Shown: one piece after another, positions 53,164 to 61,226 of the stretch
How the letters are laid out: every line of letters starts with the position of its first letter
Numbering within the stretch: the stretch's first letter is position 1
NCBI GenBank assembly: GCA_014799925.1
Contig: JAAVHC010000040.1
Location: 1 to 64,000, forward strand
DNA from: Oscillibacter sp.
Lineage (GTDB): Bacteria > Bacillota > Clostridia > Oscillospirales > Oscillospiraceae
Length of the DNA stretch: 64,000 nucleotides
Reading direction: 5' to 3'
Position numbers and translations under genes: made by a program
Notes under the pieces: model-generated
Database searches by the model: none
Seen by the model: the letters and a program-made list of their open reading frames with translations, nothing else
What the model was told of the DNA's origin: nothing

Positions 53164-53227
53164 CAGCGCCGCCCATGATTGTGCATGACCGCTCGATGCG
53201 GCTGCTGCAATATCCTGGGCGGCGCTG
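53164..53227. repeat. Nested hairpin element between fba and the CLC gene
   Basis: An outer perfect 12-bp stem CAGCGCCGCCCA/TGGGCGGCGCTG encloses an inner arm starting ATTGTGCATGACCGC around TCGAT. The inner core matches the element at 15904-15928 (ATTGTGCATGACC then CTCGATG). It may end fba transcription and belongs to the same repeat family. Confidence 0.7.
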
Positions 53228-53252
53228 TTTCCGCGGGAAAGGAAAAGGAAGC

Positions 53253-54497
53253 ATGCCGGAGAAATGGAATGCGGTCCTGAACCGCGTCACACGCTATTTG
53301 CGCTTCTTCTTCAAGTGGACGGCGCTGGCCCTGCTGGCCGGCTGCTCCTGCGGAGCGGTGGGCGCGCTGTTCCACCATGCGGTGAGTTGGTCGGACGGCC
53401 TTTTCGCCGCCCACGGATGGTTATTGTATTTTCTGCCGGCGGCCGGTCTGTGTATTGCGTTGATGTATCATCTGGCGGGTGTGGAGCGGGACCGGGGGGC
53501 CAATCTGGTGATGCTCTCCCTGCGTACCGGCGATCCGATGCCACACGGGGTGGTCCCCAGGATCTTTACCGGTACGGTCCTCACCCATCTCTGCGGCGGT
53601 TCCGCCGGCAGGGAAGGGGCGGCGCTGATGATTGGCGCCGGCATCTCCGCCGGATTCGAGCGGCTGCTGCGCCTGAACAAGGAGGACGCGAAGCTCATGA
53701 CGATGTGCGGCATGTCCGCCCTGTTTTCCGCCGTATTTGGTACGCCGGTAACCGCCGCCGTGTTCAGCATGGAGGTTGCCGCCGTGGGCGTATTTCACTA
53801 CAGCGCCATGTACCCCTGCCTGATGGCCAGTCTGGTGGGGTGGGGGATCAGCAGCCTGCTGGGCACCATGCCGGAGCGCATGCCGATGGCCGCGGTACCG
53901 GCGGGGAACGCCGGGAATATTCTGCGAGTGGCGGCGCTGGCGCTGCTGTGCGCGCTTTGCGCCATCCTGTTCTTATCCGTCATACACCTGGCGAGCCATT
54001 TGTATCAGCGTTATCTGCCGGATATTTTCCTGCGGGCGGCAGCGGGCGGCGTCCTGGTCGTCGCCGTGACGCTGCTTCTGGGGACGCGTGATTATAATGG
54101 AGCCGGTATGGAGCTGGCCATCGCCGCCGTGGAGGGACGCGCTGTTCCCTGGGCGTTTTTGGTAAAAATCCTTCTGACCGCGCTGACCATGGGCGCGGGG
54201 TACAAGGGCGGCGAGATCGTTCCAGCCTTCTTCATTGGAGCGACCCTGGGCTGCACGGTGGGGCCGCTGCTGGGCCTGGATGCCGGATTTGCCGCCTGCA
54301 TTGGGCTGATTGCGCTCTTCTGCGGCGTGGTCAACTGCCCCATTGCGTCCATCGTTTTGTCTGTGGAGCTGTTCGGCGGCGGAGGACTGTGGTTCTTTGC
54401 CGTGGCCTGCGGAGTGAGCTATCTCATGAGCGGGTATTATTCATTGTACGCAGAGCAGAGAATTATTTACTCCAAACTGGGAAAAATGGAAGAGTAA
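53253..54497 (+). CDS. CLC-family chloride channel/transporter
   Basis: A 414-residue membrane protein with about ten hydrophobic helices in the CLC pattern. GGSAGREGAALMIGAG near 115-130 corresponds to the GxxGREGP motif, keeping the gating glutamate but with Ala for Pro. Further on, CGVVNCPIASIVLSVELFG near 360 fits the helix N region. At the position of the inner proton glutamate of E. coli ClcA, the segment AAVFSMEVAAVG appears to have Val, which would favour uncoupled or channel-like behaviour; this depends on a hand alignment. The ATG at 53253 has GGAAAAGGAA upstream. The terminator at 54504-54545 follows directly. Confidence 0.85.
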   Translation: MPEKWNAVLNRVTRYLRFFFKWTALALLAGCSCGAVGALFHHAVSWSDGLFAAHGWLLYFLPAAGLCIALMYHLAGVERDRGANLVMLSLRTGDPMPHGVVPRIFTGTVLTHLCGGSAGREGAALMIGAGISAGFERLLRLNKEDAKLMTMCGMSALFSAVFGTPVTAAVFSMEVAAVGVFHYSAMYPCLMASLVGWGISSLLGTMPERMPMAAVPAGNAGNILRVAALALLCALCAILFLSVIHLASHLYQRYLPDIFLRAAAGGVLVVAVTLLLGTRDYNGAGMELAIAAVEGRAVPWAFLVKILLTALTMGAGYKGGEIVPAFFIGATLGCTVGPLLGLDAGFAACIGLIALFCGVVNCPIASIVLSVELFGGGGLWFFAVACGVSYLMSGYYSLYAEQRIIYSKLGKMEE

Positions 54498-54503
54498 ACG
54501 GAG

Positions 54504-54545
54504 AAAACCCTTGGGGCGGCTGCAAGCTGTCCCAAGGGTTTTTTT
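54504..54545 (+). terminator. Terminator after the CLC gene
   Basis: AAAACCCTTGGG pairs with CCCAAGGGTTTT around a 15-base loop, followed by more T. It starts six bases after the stop. Confidence 0.9.
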
Positions 54546-54614
54546 ATAGTCCGGCCGGTTGCCCGGCAAACATAGCGGCAAGGCCGCTGTCACCTGCCTT
54601 TCCAGGAATTACAT

Positions 54615-54643
54615 TTGAAAAAGAGTTACAAAAGAGTTACAAT
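54615..54643 (+). promoter_or_regulatory. Promoter of the LysM-CAP gene with an 11-base tandem repeat
   Basis: TTGAAA and TACAAT are 17 bases apart. Two exact, adjacent copies of AAGAGTTACAA (54621-54631 and 54632-54642) fill the spacer and most of the -10. The 11-base period is about one helical turn. Confidence 0.7.
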
Positions 54644-54686
54644 TTACTTGCTGCTTCAAACCGGACCAATCAAGGAGGTACATACC

Positions 54687-55292
54687 ATGAAAAAATTTGC
54701 CGCGTTTATCACCGCGTCGGCCCTGACCGCGGCGCTCACCACGTCTGCCGCCGCCGCAAATCTGAGCCATACCGTCGTTTCGGGGGACACCATGTGGAAG
54801 CTGGCGGTGAAATATCAGGTGGGAACCAGCGAGATCATCGCCGCCAATCCGCAGGTGGCCAACCCGAACCTAATCTATCCCGGCCAGATCCTGAACATCC
54901 CGCAGCTGTCGGATACCGTCCTCAGTTATGAGTCTGAGGTGATCCGGCTGGTCAATGAGATCCGCGTGGAAAACGGTCTGAAGGCCCTGACCACGAATTG
55001 GGAGCTCTCCCGGGTTGCCCGGTACAAGTCCGAGGACATGTCCACCGCCCGGTATTTCTCCCATACCAGCCCGACCTACGGTACGCCCTTCCAGATGATG
55101 AAGTCCTTCGGCCTGTCCTATCGGACCGCCGGAGAAAATATTGCCTATGGCCAGAGAACGCCTGCCGCCGTAGTGGACGCGTGGATGAACTCCAGCGGCC
55201 ACCGTGCCAACATCCTCAACGCCTCCTATACGCAGATCGGCGTGGGATACTGCGCCAGCAGAAACTATTGGACGCAGATGTTCATCGGCTGA
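54687..55292 (+). CDS. Secreted LysM-CAP domain protein
   Basis: A 201-residue exported protein. A signal peptide (residues 1-25, ending SAAAA) is followed by one LysM domain at about 27-72 (VVSGDTMWKLAVKYQVGTSE and YPGQILNIP), which binds peptidoglycan. A CAP/SCP domain (about 80-201) contains VNEIRVENGLKAL, FSHTSPTYG, GENIAYG and SSGHRANILN. This is the layout of bacterial YkwD/SafA-like proteins found in sporulating clostridia. The CAP activity in bacteria is undefined. The ATG at 54687 has AAGGAGG upstream. It has its own promoter. Confidence 0.9.
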   Translation: MKKFAAFITASALTAALTTSAAAANLSHTVVSGDTMWKLAVKYQVGTSEIIAANPQVANPNLIYPGQILNIPQLSDTVLSYESEVIRLVNEIRVENGLKALTTNWELSRVARYKSEDMSTARYFSHTSPTYGTPFQMMKSFGLSYRTAGENIAYGQRTPAAVVDAWMNSSGHRANILNASYTQIGVGYCASRNYWTQMFIG

Positions 55293-55401
55293 TCCGCAGC
55301 TCTTTTTCCGCGTCCAGGCGTATTTACGGACGTGGGCGTATGCACGCTGCGCGTACGGAATACCCTGCGGATCAATCGGAAATAGAGCGTTTTTCACAAG
55401 A

Positions 55402-55438
55402 ATCACCCCTCCCGCATATACTGTGCGGAAGGGGTGAT
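55402..55438 (+). terminator. Hairpin overlapping the ribosome site of the Amidase_6 gene
   Basis: ATCACCCCTCCCGCA pairs with TGCGGAAGGGGTGAT (one mismatch) and is followed by CTTTT, forming a likely terminator for the LysM-CAP gene. The right arm contains AAGGGG, the apparent ribosome site of the next gene, whose ATG is at 55444. The stem would therefore hide that site. Confidence 0.75.
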
Positions 55439-55443
55439 CTTTT

Positions 55444-55968
55444 ATGCTGGAATCATGGAATCACAGGCTGCTGCCCTATAACCGGGAGGCCGCTGTCCGG
55501 TATGCCCAAAAATGGGCCTATGGCAGGAACCCTGCTTTTTATGATTATGAGAAAATCGGAGGGGACTGTACCAATTTTGCCTCCCAATGCGTTTATGCCG
55601 GCAGCGGGGTGATGAACTATACCAAGGATTTTGGCTGGTATTATATTGATGCCAATCGTAAGGCGCCCGCCTGGACCGGGGTAGAGTATTTCTATCAGTT
55701 TATGACCCGAAAGGATGAGAGCGCAGGGCCCGTGGCCCAGGAGACTTCCATCAGCCAGCTGCTGCCGGGAGATGTGGTGCAGTTATCCTTTGATGGGGAG
55801 AACTGGAACCATTCACCGGTGGTGGTACGGCTGCTGCGTCAGCCCGCTCTGACGCCTGCCGACGTATGGATTGCCGCCCACAGCTATGACGCTGATAACC
55901 GGCCCCTGAATACGTATGACTATCGGGGCATCCGGTTTCTGCATTTTATCGGGGTGCGGAAGCCGTAA
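55444..55968 (+). CDS. Amidase_6-type (putative amidase) domain protein
   Basis: A 174-residue protein that is almost entirely one Amidase_6 domain. It has YNREAAVRYAQKWA near the N-terminus, the candidate catalytic cysteine in GGDCTNFASQCVYAG near 41-55, and a histidine in WNHSPVVV near 119-126. This is a papain-like arrangement related to NlpC/CHAP enzymes that may act on cell-wall peptides. No signal peptide is present, so it may act in the mother cell or spore. The ATG sits in the T-run of the preceding hairpin, and translation could depend on hairpin opening. An alternative start was not found. Confidence 0.85.
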   Translation: MLESWNHRLLPYNREAAVRYAQKWAYGRNPAFYDYEKIGGDCTNFASQCVYAGSGVMNYTKDFGWYYIDANRKAPAWTGVEYFYQFMTRKDESAGPVAQETSISQLLPGDVVQLSFDGENWNHSPVVVRLLRQPALTPADVWIAAHSYDADNRPLNTYDYRGIRFLHFIGVRKP

Positions 55969-55977
55969 TCCAGAAGG

Positions 55978-56979
55978 CTATTTGGGGAGTTTTATCCGGC
56001 CCAGCGGGTTGGCCCGCGCGGCTACCCGCAGCGCCTCGTTGTCAATGTGCGTGTAGATCTCCGTGGTATTCAGGTGCTCGTGCCCCAAAACCTCCTGCAC
56101 CGCCTTGACATCCACGCCGTTTTGCAGCATCAGGGTGGCCGCGGTATGGCGGAGCTTATGAGAGGAATATTGGGTGCTGTCCAATCCGGCCTGAGAGATA
56201 TGCTTTTTCACCAGCGCGTGGACATTGGAGCGGCTGATGCGCTGGTCACGGGTAGAGAGGAACAGCGCGTTCTGATCCTTGCCCGTGACGGGCCGACGGA
56301 CCGCCAGATAGCGATTCAGCGCCGTTTTGCAGGCGTCGTTGAGATAAACGATGCGGACCTTGTTGCCTTTGCCCAGGACGCGCAGAGCGTCGCCCTGGAT
56401 ATCTGTCAGATTCAGCCCGATGAGCTCGGAGATTCGCAGGCCGCAGTTCAGGAACAGCGTCAGAATGCAGTAATCCCGCTCGCTGTTGGCGCCGGTCACA
56501 TTTTCCAGCAACTCCACGCTTTCATCCAGCGTCAGGTACTTGGGCAGCGTTTTCTTCAGCTTGGGAGAGTCCAGCTCCTTGACCGGGTTGTCATCCAGTA
56601 GATGCGCCTTCTGGGTAAGGTAGTTGAAAAAAGAACGAAGCGTCGCAATTTTTCTGGCGCGCGTGGAAGCGCTGAGTCCATAGCCGGTTTTGTCGCTGTT
56701 GGGCTGCTGGGCCCGGTCGCGGCTGAGGTAGGTCAGATATCCGTACACATCTGTCAGCGTAATGGTCCGGATCAGCGAGATGTCCACGTCCATAATGGAG
56801 ATCTCATCCAATTCCATATTTCTGAGCGAGCGGTCCCGGGTTTGCTTGATGTAACGGAAGAAATTACGAAGATCCAGAAAGTATTCGTCAACAGTTTTCT
56901 GGGAGTGAGCTTTAATCGTCTCATGGTAGGATAGAAAGTCGCAGAGGATCTGCGGCGCGTCTTCACGGTAGTCTGTCAT
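55978..56979 (-). CDS. XerC/XerD-type tyrosine recombinase
   Basis: A 333-residue site-specific recombinase. An N-terminal SAM-like core-binding domain covers about 7-125. The catalytic domain shows R182 (CGLRISEL), the lysine of GKGNK near 204, H274 and R277 (HKLRHTAAT), H300 (LGHEHL) and the nucleophile Y309 (EIYTH), so all active residues are kept. It is slightly longer than XerC/XerD of Bacillus (about 300), with an insert near residues 85-100. It may be the chromosome-dimer resolvase or an accessory recombinase. A 28-base inverted repeat with 11-6-11 design lies 58 bases upstream. It converges with the Amidase_6 gene. Confidence 0.9.
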   Translation of the reverse strand: MTDYREDAPQILCDFLSYHETIKAHSQKTVDEYFLDLRNFFRYIKQTRDRSLRNMELDEISIMDVDISLIRTITLTDVYGYLTYLSRDRAQQPNSDKTGYGLSASTRARKIATLRSFFNYLTQKAHLLDDNPVKELDSPKLKKTLPKYLTLDESVELLENVTGANSERDYCILTLFLNCGLRISELIGLNLTDIQGDALRVLGKGNKVRIVYLNDACKTALNRYLAVRRPVTGKDQNALFLSTRDQRISRSNVHALVKKHISQAGLDSTQYSSHKLRHTAATLMLQNGVDVKAVQEVLGHEHLNTTEIYTHIDNEALRVAARANPLGRIKLPK

Positions 56980-57036
56980 AGCGTATCCGCTTCGGCATTG
57001 TCATTTTGGGGAAAAATGCGTTTACGCCTCCCCTGA

Positions 57037-57064
57037 ATTGAACAAAATTTTTATTTTGTTCAAT
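57037..57064. repeat. 28-base inverted repeat, site 1 (11-6-11)
   Basis: Two perfect 11-base arms, ATTGAACAAAA and TTTTGTTCAAT, flank a six-base centre. The site is 58 bases upstream of the recombinase gene. The same outer ten bases in each arm, at the same distance, recur at 63256-63283. It may be a recombination site or an operator. The remainder of this 325-base gap (56980-57304) holds only the spoIVA terminator. Confidence 0.7.
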
Positions 57065-57185
57065 CACGCCAGTGCCCAGGCGGCCTCCTCTCTCCGGTGC
57101 ATTTCCGCGCTCCGCGGCGGGACCAGCGGCGGATATTCATCCGGCCTCTGTTTTTATTATACCACCGTTGTCAAGGCGCTGCTGA

Positions 57186-57222
57186 CGGCAAAAAAGCGGC
57201 AGAATCCGCCGCTTTTTTGCCG
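57186..57222. terminator. Terminator after spoIVA
   Basis: A perfect 15-bp stem (CGGCAAAAAAGCGGC and complement) with a seven-base loop contains the T-run within the stem. It lies about 80 bases after the spoIVA stop on the minus strand. Confidence 0.8.
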
Positions 57223-57304
57223 CATGTCGAAACCTAACTCCGCGCCCCGATTATTGCCCCGATTATTCGCCGTAATTCTACAGCGGCCGGAGCGGCGCGG
57301 TCGT

Positions 57305-58783
57305 TTATAGAATAATGCAGATCAGTCCGCCGCTTCCTTCATTGACGATCCGCTGCAGCGTCTCCTGGAACTTGAGCCGCGCGTCCATGGGCATCCGGTA
57401 GAGCTTTGCCTGCAAGTCCTCGTTCACCAGTTCATGGAAACTGCGGCCAAAAATATTGCTCTCCCAGATTTGCGTGGGATCGCCGCTGAATTTTTCCATG
57501 AGGTAGTTCACCATGTCCTCGCTCTGCTTCTCGTTGCCCACAATGGGCGATACGGTGGATTCAATATCCACTTTAAACATGTGAATGGACGGCGCGCTTG
57601 CCTTCAGCTTTACGCCGTAGCGTCCCCCCTGCCGCATGATCTCAGGCTCCTCCAGCAGCAGTTCCTCCATGGTGGGCATGACGATGCCGTATCCTGTCTC
57701 GTAAACGTTGGAAAGCGCGTCGGACACCTTGTCAAATCTGGCTTTTACGCCGGCCAGCTGGGTCAGAAGGTCCATCAGGTCCCCGTCATCCGATACGGTG
57801 AAGCCGGACTGGGTGGACAGCGTCTCGTAGAACAGGGACCGCGGTAATTGCAGCTCCGCTGAGGCAACCCCCTTCCCCAGGTCGATGGACAGTACCCGGC
57901 TGAGGGAAATGTTCTCCTGCTCCCCCATCTCCTTCACGACCGCATCGACGTCCCGGATATGGGCCATTTTACCGCCGCCGTCCCGGACGACGCTATATAC
58001 CGCCGATTGAATGGGATGGCCTACCGGCAGCGCGTCGATCCAGGTGGGAAGGAAGAACCGCAGCTCCCGCAGAGGGAACTCATAGAGAATGGACTTGATG
58101 ATGTAGGTAATGGACTCCTCTGTCAGCTCCAGGCAGTTCACCGGCAGGCATTGCACGCCGAACCGGCTCTCAATGTCCCGGCCAATGCTGACAGCCCGGC
58201 TGCTCCTGGGGTCCGTGGAGTTCAGCAGGACCACGAAGGGCTTCCCCAGCTCCTGCAGCTCCGTAATCACCCGTTCCTCCGCCTCCAGATAGTCCTCCCT
58301 GGGAATATCGGTGATGGAGCCGTCGGTGGTGATGACCACGCCCACGGTGGAGTGCTCCTGAATAACCTTCCGGGTTCCGATCTCGGCGGCCTCCGCCATC
58401 GGGATCTCGTGGTCCAGCCAGGGGGTCATGACCATCCGCGGCACGCCGTCCTCAAACTGTCCCATGGCCCCCTGGACCATGTAGCCCACGCTGTCAATGA
58501 GCCTCACCGCAAAGGTGGCCCCGCCATCCAGCGTGATATCAACGGCTTCCTCCGGAACAAACTTGGGCTCCGCCGTCATGATGGTGCGGCCGCTGCCGGA
58601 TTGGGGCAGCTCGTCAATGGCCCGCTCCCGGCGATAGATATTATCAATGTTGGGGATGACGCAGGTCTCCATAAAACGCTTGATAAAGGTGGACTTCCCC
58701 GTCCTCACCGGACCCAGCACTCCCACAAACAGAGATCCGCCGGTACGTGTGGCAATGTCCTGATAGAGATCTGAATTTGTCAT
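57305..58783 (-). CDS. spoIVA: SpoIVA, spore coat morphogenetic ATPase
   Basis: A 492-residue cytoskeletal ATPase that polymerises over the forespore to form the coat base. The N-terminal TRAFAC-type domain has Walker A GVLGPVRTGKSTFIKRF near residues 23-39 and a Walker B-like RLIDSVGYMV near 90. The middle and C-terminal domains are typical, with the conserved end KLYRMPMDARLKFQETL. Length and sequence match Bacillus SpoIVA (492 residues). The ATG at 58783 has GGGAGG upstream. A sigma-E-type promoter precedes it. SpoVM and a SipL-like protein, its partners, are encoded 6-9 kb away. Confidence 0.97.
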   Translation of the reverse strand: MTNSDLYQDIATRTGGSLFVGVLGPVRTGKSTFIKRFMETCVIPNIDNIYRRERAIDELPQSGSGRTIMTAEPKFVPEEAVDITLDGGATFAVRLIDSVGYMVQGAMGQFEDGVPRMVMTPWLDHEIPMAEAAEIGTRKVIQEHSTVGVVITTDGSITDIPREDYLEAEERVITELQELGKPFVVLLNSTDPRSSRAVSIGRDIESRFGVQCLPVNCLELTEESITYIIKSILYEFPLRELRFFLPTWIDALPVGHPIQSAVYSVVRDGGGKMAHIRDVDAVVKEMGEQENISLSRVLSIDLGKGVASAELQLPRSLFYETLSTQSGFTVSDDGDLMDLLTQLAGVKARFDKVSDALSNVYETGYGIVMPTMEELLLEEPEIMRQGGRYGVKLKASAPSIHMFKVDIESTVSPIVGNEKQSEDMVNYLMEKFSGDPTQIWESNIFGRSFHELVNEDLQAKLYRMPMDARLKFQETLQRIVNEGSGGLICIIL

Positions 58784-58816
58784 AGTTACCTCCCATGCGC
58801 CGCCGCGCGTTTTTGT

Positions 58817-58841
58817 AAAACCTCCGTGCGTGGGAGGTTTT
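58817..58841 (-). other. Leader hairpin before spoIVA
   Basis: AAAACCTCC and GGAGGTTTT form a nine-base stem in the predicted spoIVA leader, about 35 bases before the ATG. It is upstream of the real ribosome site and has no T-run. Function unknown. Confidence 0.4.
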
Positions 58842-58856
58842 CATCTTGCTATTGAA

Positions 58857-58885
58857 ACTGTATGAGAGCCTGACCGGAAATATGC
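58857..58885 (-). promoter_or_regulatory. Sigma-E-type promoter of spoIVA
   Basis: On the minus strand GCATATT and CATACAGT are separated by 14 bases. This agrees with the Firmicutes sigma-E consensus (-35 KMATATT, -10 CATACAMT) except for one position. It lies about 75 bases before the spoIVA ATG, and spoIVA is a sigma-E gene in Bacillus. Confidence 0.85.
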
Positions 58886-58902
58886 AGGGAGAAACAGTAT
58901 AA

Positions 58903-58941
58903 ACGAGGGACCGCCCCGGCGATGCCGGGGCGGTCCCTCGT
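58903..58941 (-). terminator. Terminator after the SLH/MucBP gene
   Basis: A perfect 18-bp stem with a three-base loop lies about 22 bases after the stop of the upstream minus-strand gene; TTATACTGTTT follows. It insulates spoIVA from that gene. Confidence 0.8.
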
Positions 58942-58962
58942 CTGGAGAATGACGAGCCTGTG

Positions 58963-61197
58963 TCAGTTGGGGGTATAATAGACCACAACCGTTGAATCTG
59001 CGGAGCTTGCGGTACCTTCGATCCTCGTCTCCTCCGGCGTATAGCCGTCAATGACCGTGGGGGGGAAGAGGTATGTCGAATCCGAATTGCACAAGTGCCT
59101 GTAGTACCGCAGCACCTGATTGGTCTGCCGGTCCCGGCATTCAATCGTGACGACGGGATTTTCCTGTTTTGCCTGCCTCGTCTTGTCGGAGAGCAGATTC
59201 ATCATCCGTACCAGCACCACGCAGGCCTGGGCGCGGGTCATGTTCTCCTCCCCGTGGAAGCACCCGTCCTCCATGCCGGTGAGGATGCCGTAGTAATAGC
59301 AGACGGGAACCTCCGCCCGATAGAGCTGGTACCAGTTGGACTGCGGGAACTGATCATAATCCTTGATGGAGGAATTGTTTTCGTATGGATTGTAAGTCGG
59401 ATTCTCGTTTGAGGGGTTTGTGCCATACCGAAGCAGCGTCTGGCGGGCGATGGCGGCCATGTCGTAGCGGTTGATGGGGGTGTCGGCCACCACCACCTCG
59501 GGCCAGCCGCCGTACTTGCGGATATTTGAAAAGAGATCCAGCTTGTACGAAAACGCGGTCTGCATATTGGGGTAGTACCAGGGCTTCCCGGTGGTATCAG
59601 TGACCTTCTGGACCTCGTCGTTGAAGAAGGCTCTGGTGATCATGGCGACGAACTGCGCGTAGCTCACCGTGCCATCCGGGTCAAACCTCCCGTCGCCCAC
59701 GCCGTTGACGATCCCCTTCTCCACGCAGGTCCGGATGTAGTCCAGGGCCCAGTGGTTGTCGGCCACGTCCTTGAAGGGGCTGGGCGTGCTGGGGGTGGAC
59801 GTGCTGGGAGTGGACGCGCCGCTGGCGGCGTCGATGGCGGTCAGGCCGGAGGCGTCCAGCGTATAGAAGATGAGCTTGTCGGAACGGTTCGCGTACCAGA
59901 CCACCTTGCCATTGAAGTAAATGGGCTGGCAGTCGGACAGCTTGCCGGAGCCCGTCCGGATCGTGCCGGTCTGTCCGCTGGCGTCATAGGTGGTCCAGCT
60001 GATCTCCCCCCTGGCGGACTTCCAGATAATGTAGCCGCCGGAGAGGCTGGTGGGAACCACAAACGGGTTGCCCTGGTCGGGGTCGGTGTTCGGATCCCAG
60101 TTCATCAGGTCGGCCTTGGCGTTGGTGATCTGCCGGACCTGGAAGTAACTTAATTCCCCGCCGCCGGTCCCCGCGACAGTCAGTTTAATGTCTTTTTTCG
60201 CGATATAGGCGAGCTTGACCTGATACAGGTCGCCGAGGGCCGCGGAGGGCTCCTGCGTATAGGCCAGCAGATACCCGTTGGTGGTCTCCGCCATGCCGCC
60301 CAGCATCGCGCCGGTGTAGTTGAAGCCGGTCTTACCGGGAAATTCAGGGGTCAGCACATCTCCAAAACGGTCGCCGTCGTTCCAGTCCTTACGGATGTCG
60401 GCCTCCCTTATATCTGTATTGGGACGCTCCCTCCTGCCTCCGTCTACCAGCATCTCCATCTCTATTGCCCGTGGGTAGGCGTCTCCATGGTTTGCCGTGA
60501 TGAAGTTCCCCTGGGAATCCACCATGATGAGCTGATTGAAGGAGTGGGACACACGACCGATGAAGCCGCCGTCGCAGTTTGTTTCCGTGACCGTCATATC
60601 GCTTTCCCGGATCGTGATCTGCATACTGGCCTGGTGGTTTTTGCCGTCGCTGCTCTTATACATCTCGTGGCAGGTGAGGATATGCAGGATGCCGTTGGAC
60701 TCCGCGCAGCTCACCGTGCCGGCGTCGAACGGTTTATAAGTATTTGCTCCATAGACGCTGGCCTTCCCCAGATACTGCCAGTCCTTGCTGTACTTGAGGA
60801 CCCGGATCACCTCCACGCTGTCGGATTCGTTGGGGTTATTCTGCCCGGTGATGATGAAGTTGTAGTTTTCTCCGGCGTAGAACCCGCCCCAGACAGGCAG
60901 GCCGTCGTATGTGATATACTTACCGGACAGGAACCTGAACGAGCGGTCGTATTCCTCCACCCGGAGTTGGTTCGTCGTGTCGTAGCCGGGAGCCTCCACG
61001 CGGGTCAGCCCGCCCTTTGCGTTGGCATACAAGAAGAATTTCGTGGTAGCTGCCCAATAGCTGGAATACTCGTGAGAAGGGTTGTGGGATATGCTGGGTC
61101 CCGCGTCTGAGCTCCCCGACGCGAGGGCGGGAGCGCAGAGAGAAACGCTCAGCACAAGGGCAAGGACCAGGGATAAAACGCGCGGTGGTTTTTTCAT
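58963..61197 (-). CDS. Large secreted SLH-domain protein with MucBP-like end
   Basis: A 744-residue exported protein. The signal peptide covers about residues 1-27 (LVLALVLSVSLCAPALA). The N-terminal ~450 residues are beta-rich with repeated aromatic and Gly-Asn-Asp segments; I do not recognise the domain, though propeller-like repeats are possible. A low-complexity Thr/Ser/Pro linker near 475 is followed by SLH motifs (FKDVADNHWALDYIRTCVEKG; GILTGMEDGCFHGEENMTRA). The last ~65 residues resemble a MucBP-type beta domain with VIDGYTPEETRIEG and VVVYYTPN. It probably sits on the SLH layer and binds something external. The ATG at 61197 has GGAGAGG upstream. A structured leader precedes it. Confidence 0.75.
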   Translation of the reverse strand: MKKPPRVLSLVLALVLSVSLCAPALASGSSDAGPSISHNPSHEYSSYWAATTKFFLYANAKGGLTRVEAPGYDTTNQLRVEEYDRSFRFLSGKYITYDGLPVWGGFYAGENYNFIITGQNNPNESDSVEVIRVLKYSKDWQYLGKASVYGANTYKPFDAGTVSCAESNGILHILTCHEMYKSSDGKNHQASMQITIRESDMTVTETNCDGGFIGRVSHSFNQLIMVDSQGNFITANHGDAYPRAIEMEMLVDGGRRERPNTDIREADIRKDWNDGDRFGDVLTPEFPGKTGFNYTGAMLGGMAETTNGYLLAYTQEPSAALGDLYQVKLAYIAKKDIKLTVAGTGGGELSYFQVRQITNAKADLMNWDPNTDPDQGNPFVVPTSLSGGYIIWKSARGEISWTTYDASGQTGTIRTGSGKLSDCQPIYFNGKVVWYANRSDKLIFYTLDASGLTAIDAASGASTPSTSTPSTPSPFKDVADNHWALDYIRTCVEKGIVNGVGDGRFDPDGTVSYAQFVAMITRAFFNDEVQKVTDTTGKPWYYPNMQTAFSYKLDLFSNIRKYGGWPEVVVADTPINRYDMAAIARQTLLRYGTNPSNENPTYNPYENNSSIKDYDQFPQSNWYQLYRAEVPVCYYYGILTGMEDGCFHGEENMTRAQACVVLVRMMNLLSDKTRQAKQENPVVTIECRDRQTNQVLRYYRHLCNSDSTYLFPPTVIDGYTPEETRIEGTASSADSTVVVYYTPN

Positions 61198-61226
61198 GGT
61201 GATACCTCTCCATTTCATAAATTTCC

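Noticed and set aside
57037-57064. The chromosomal dif site
   Set aside because: The 11-6-11 layout and nearby recombinase are suggestive, but the arms are fully symmetric and do not match the conserved Firmicutes dif sequence well. The parS-like site also argues for an origin-side location. Kept only as a dif-like hypothesis.
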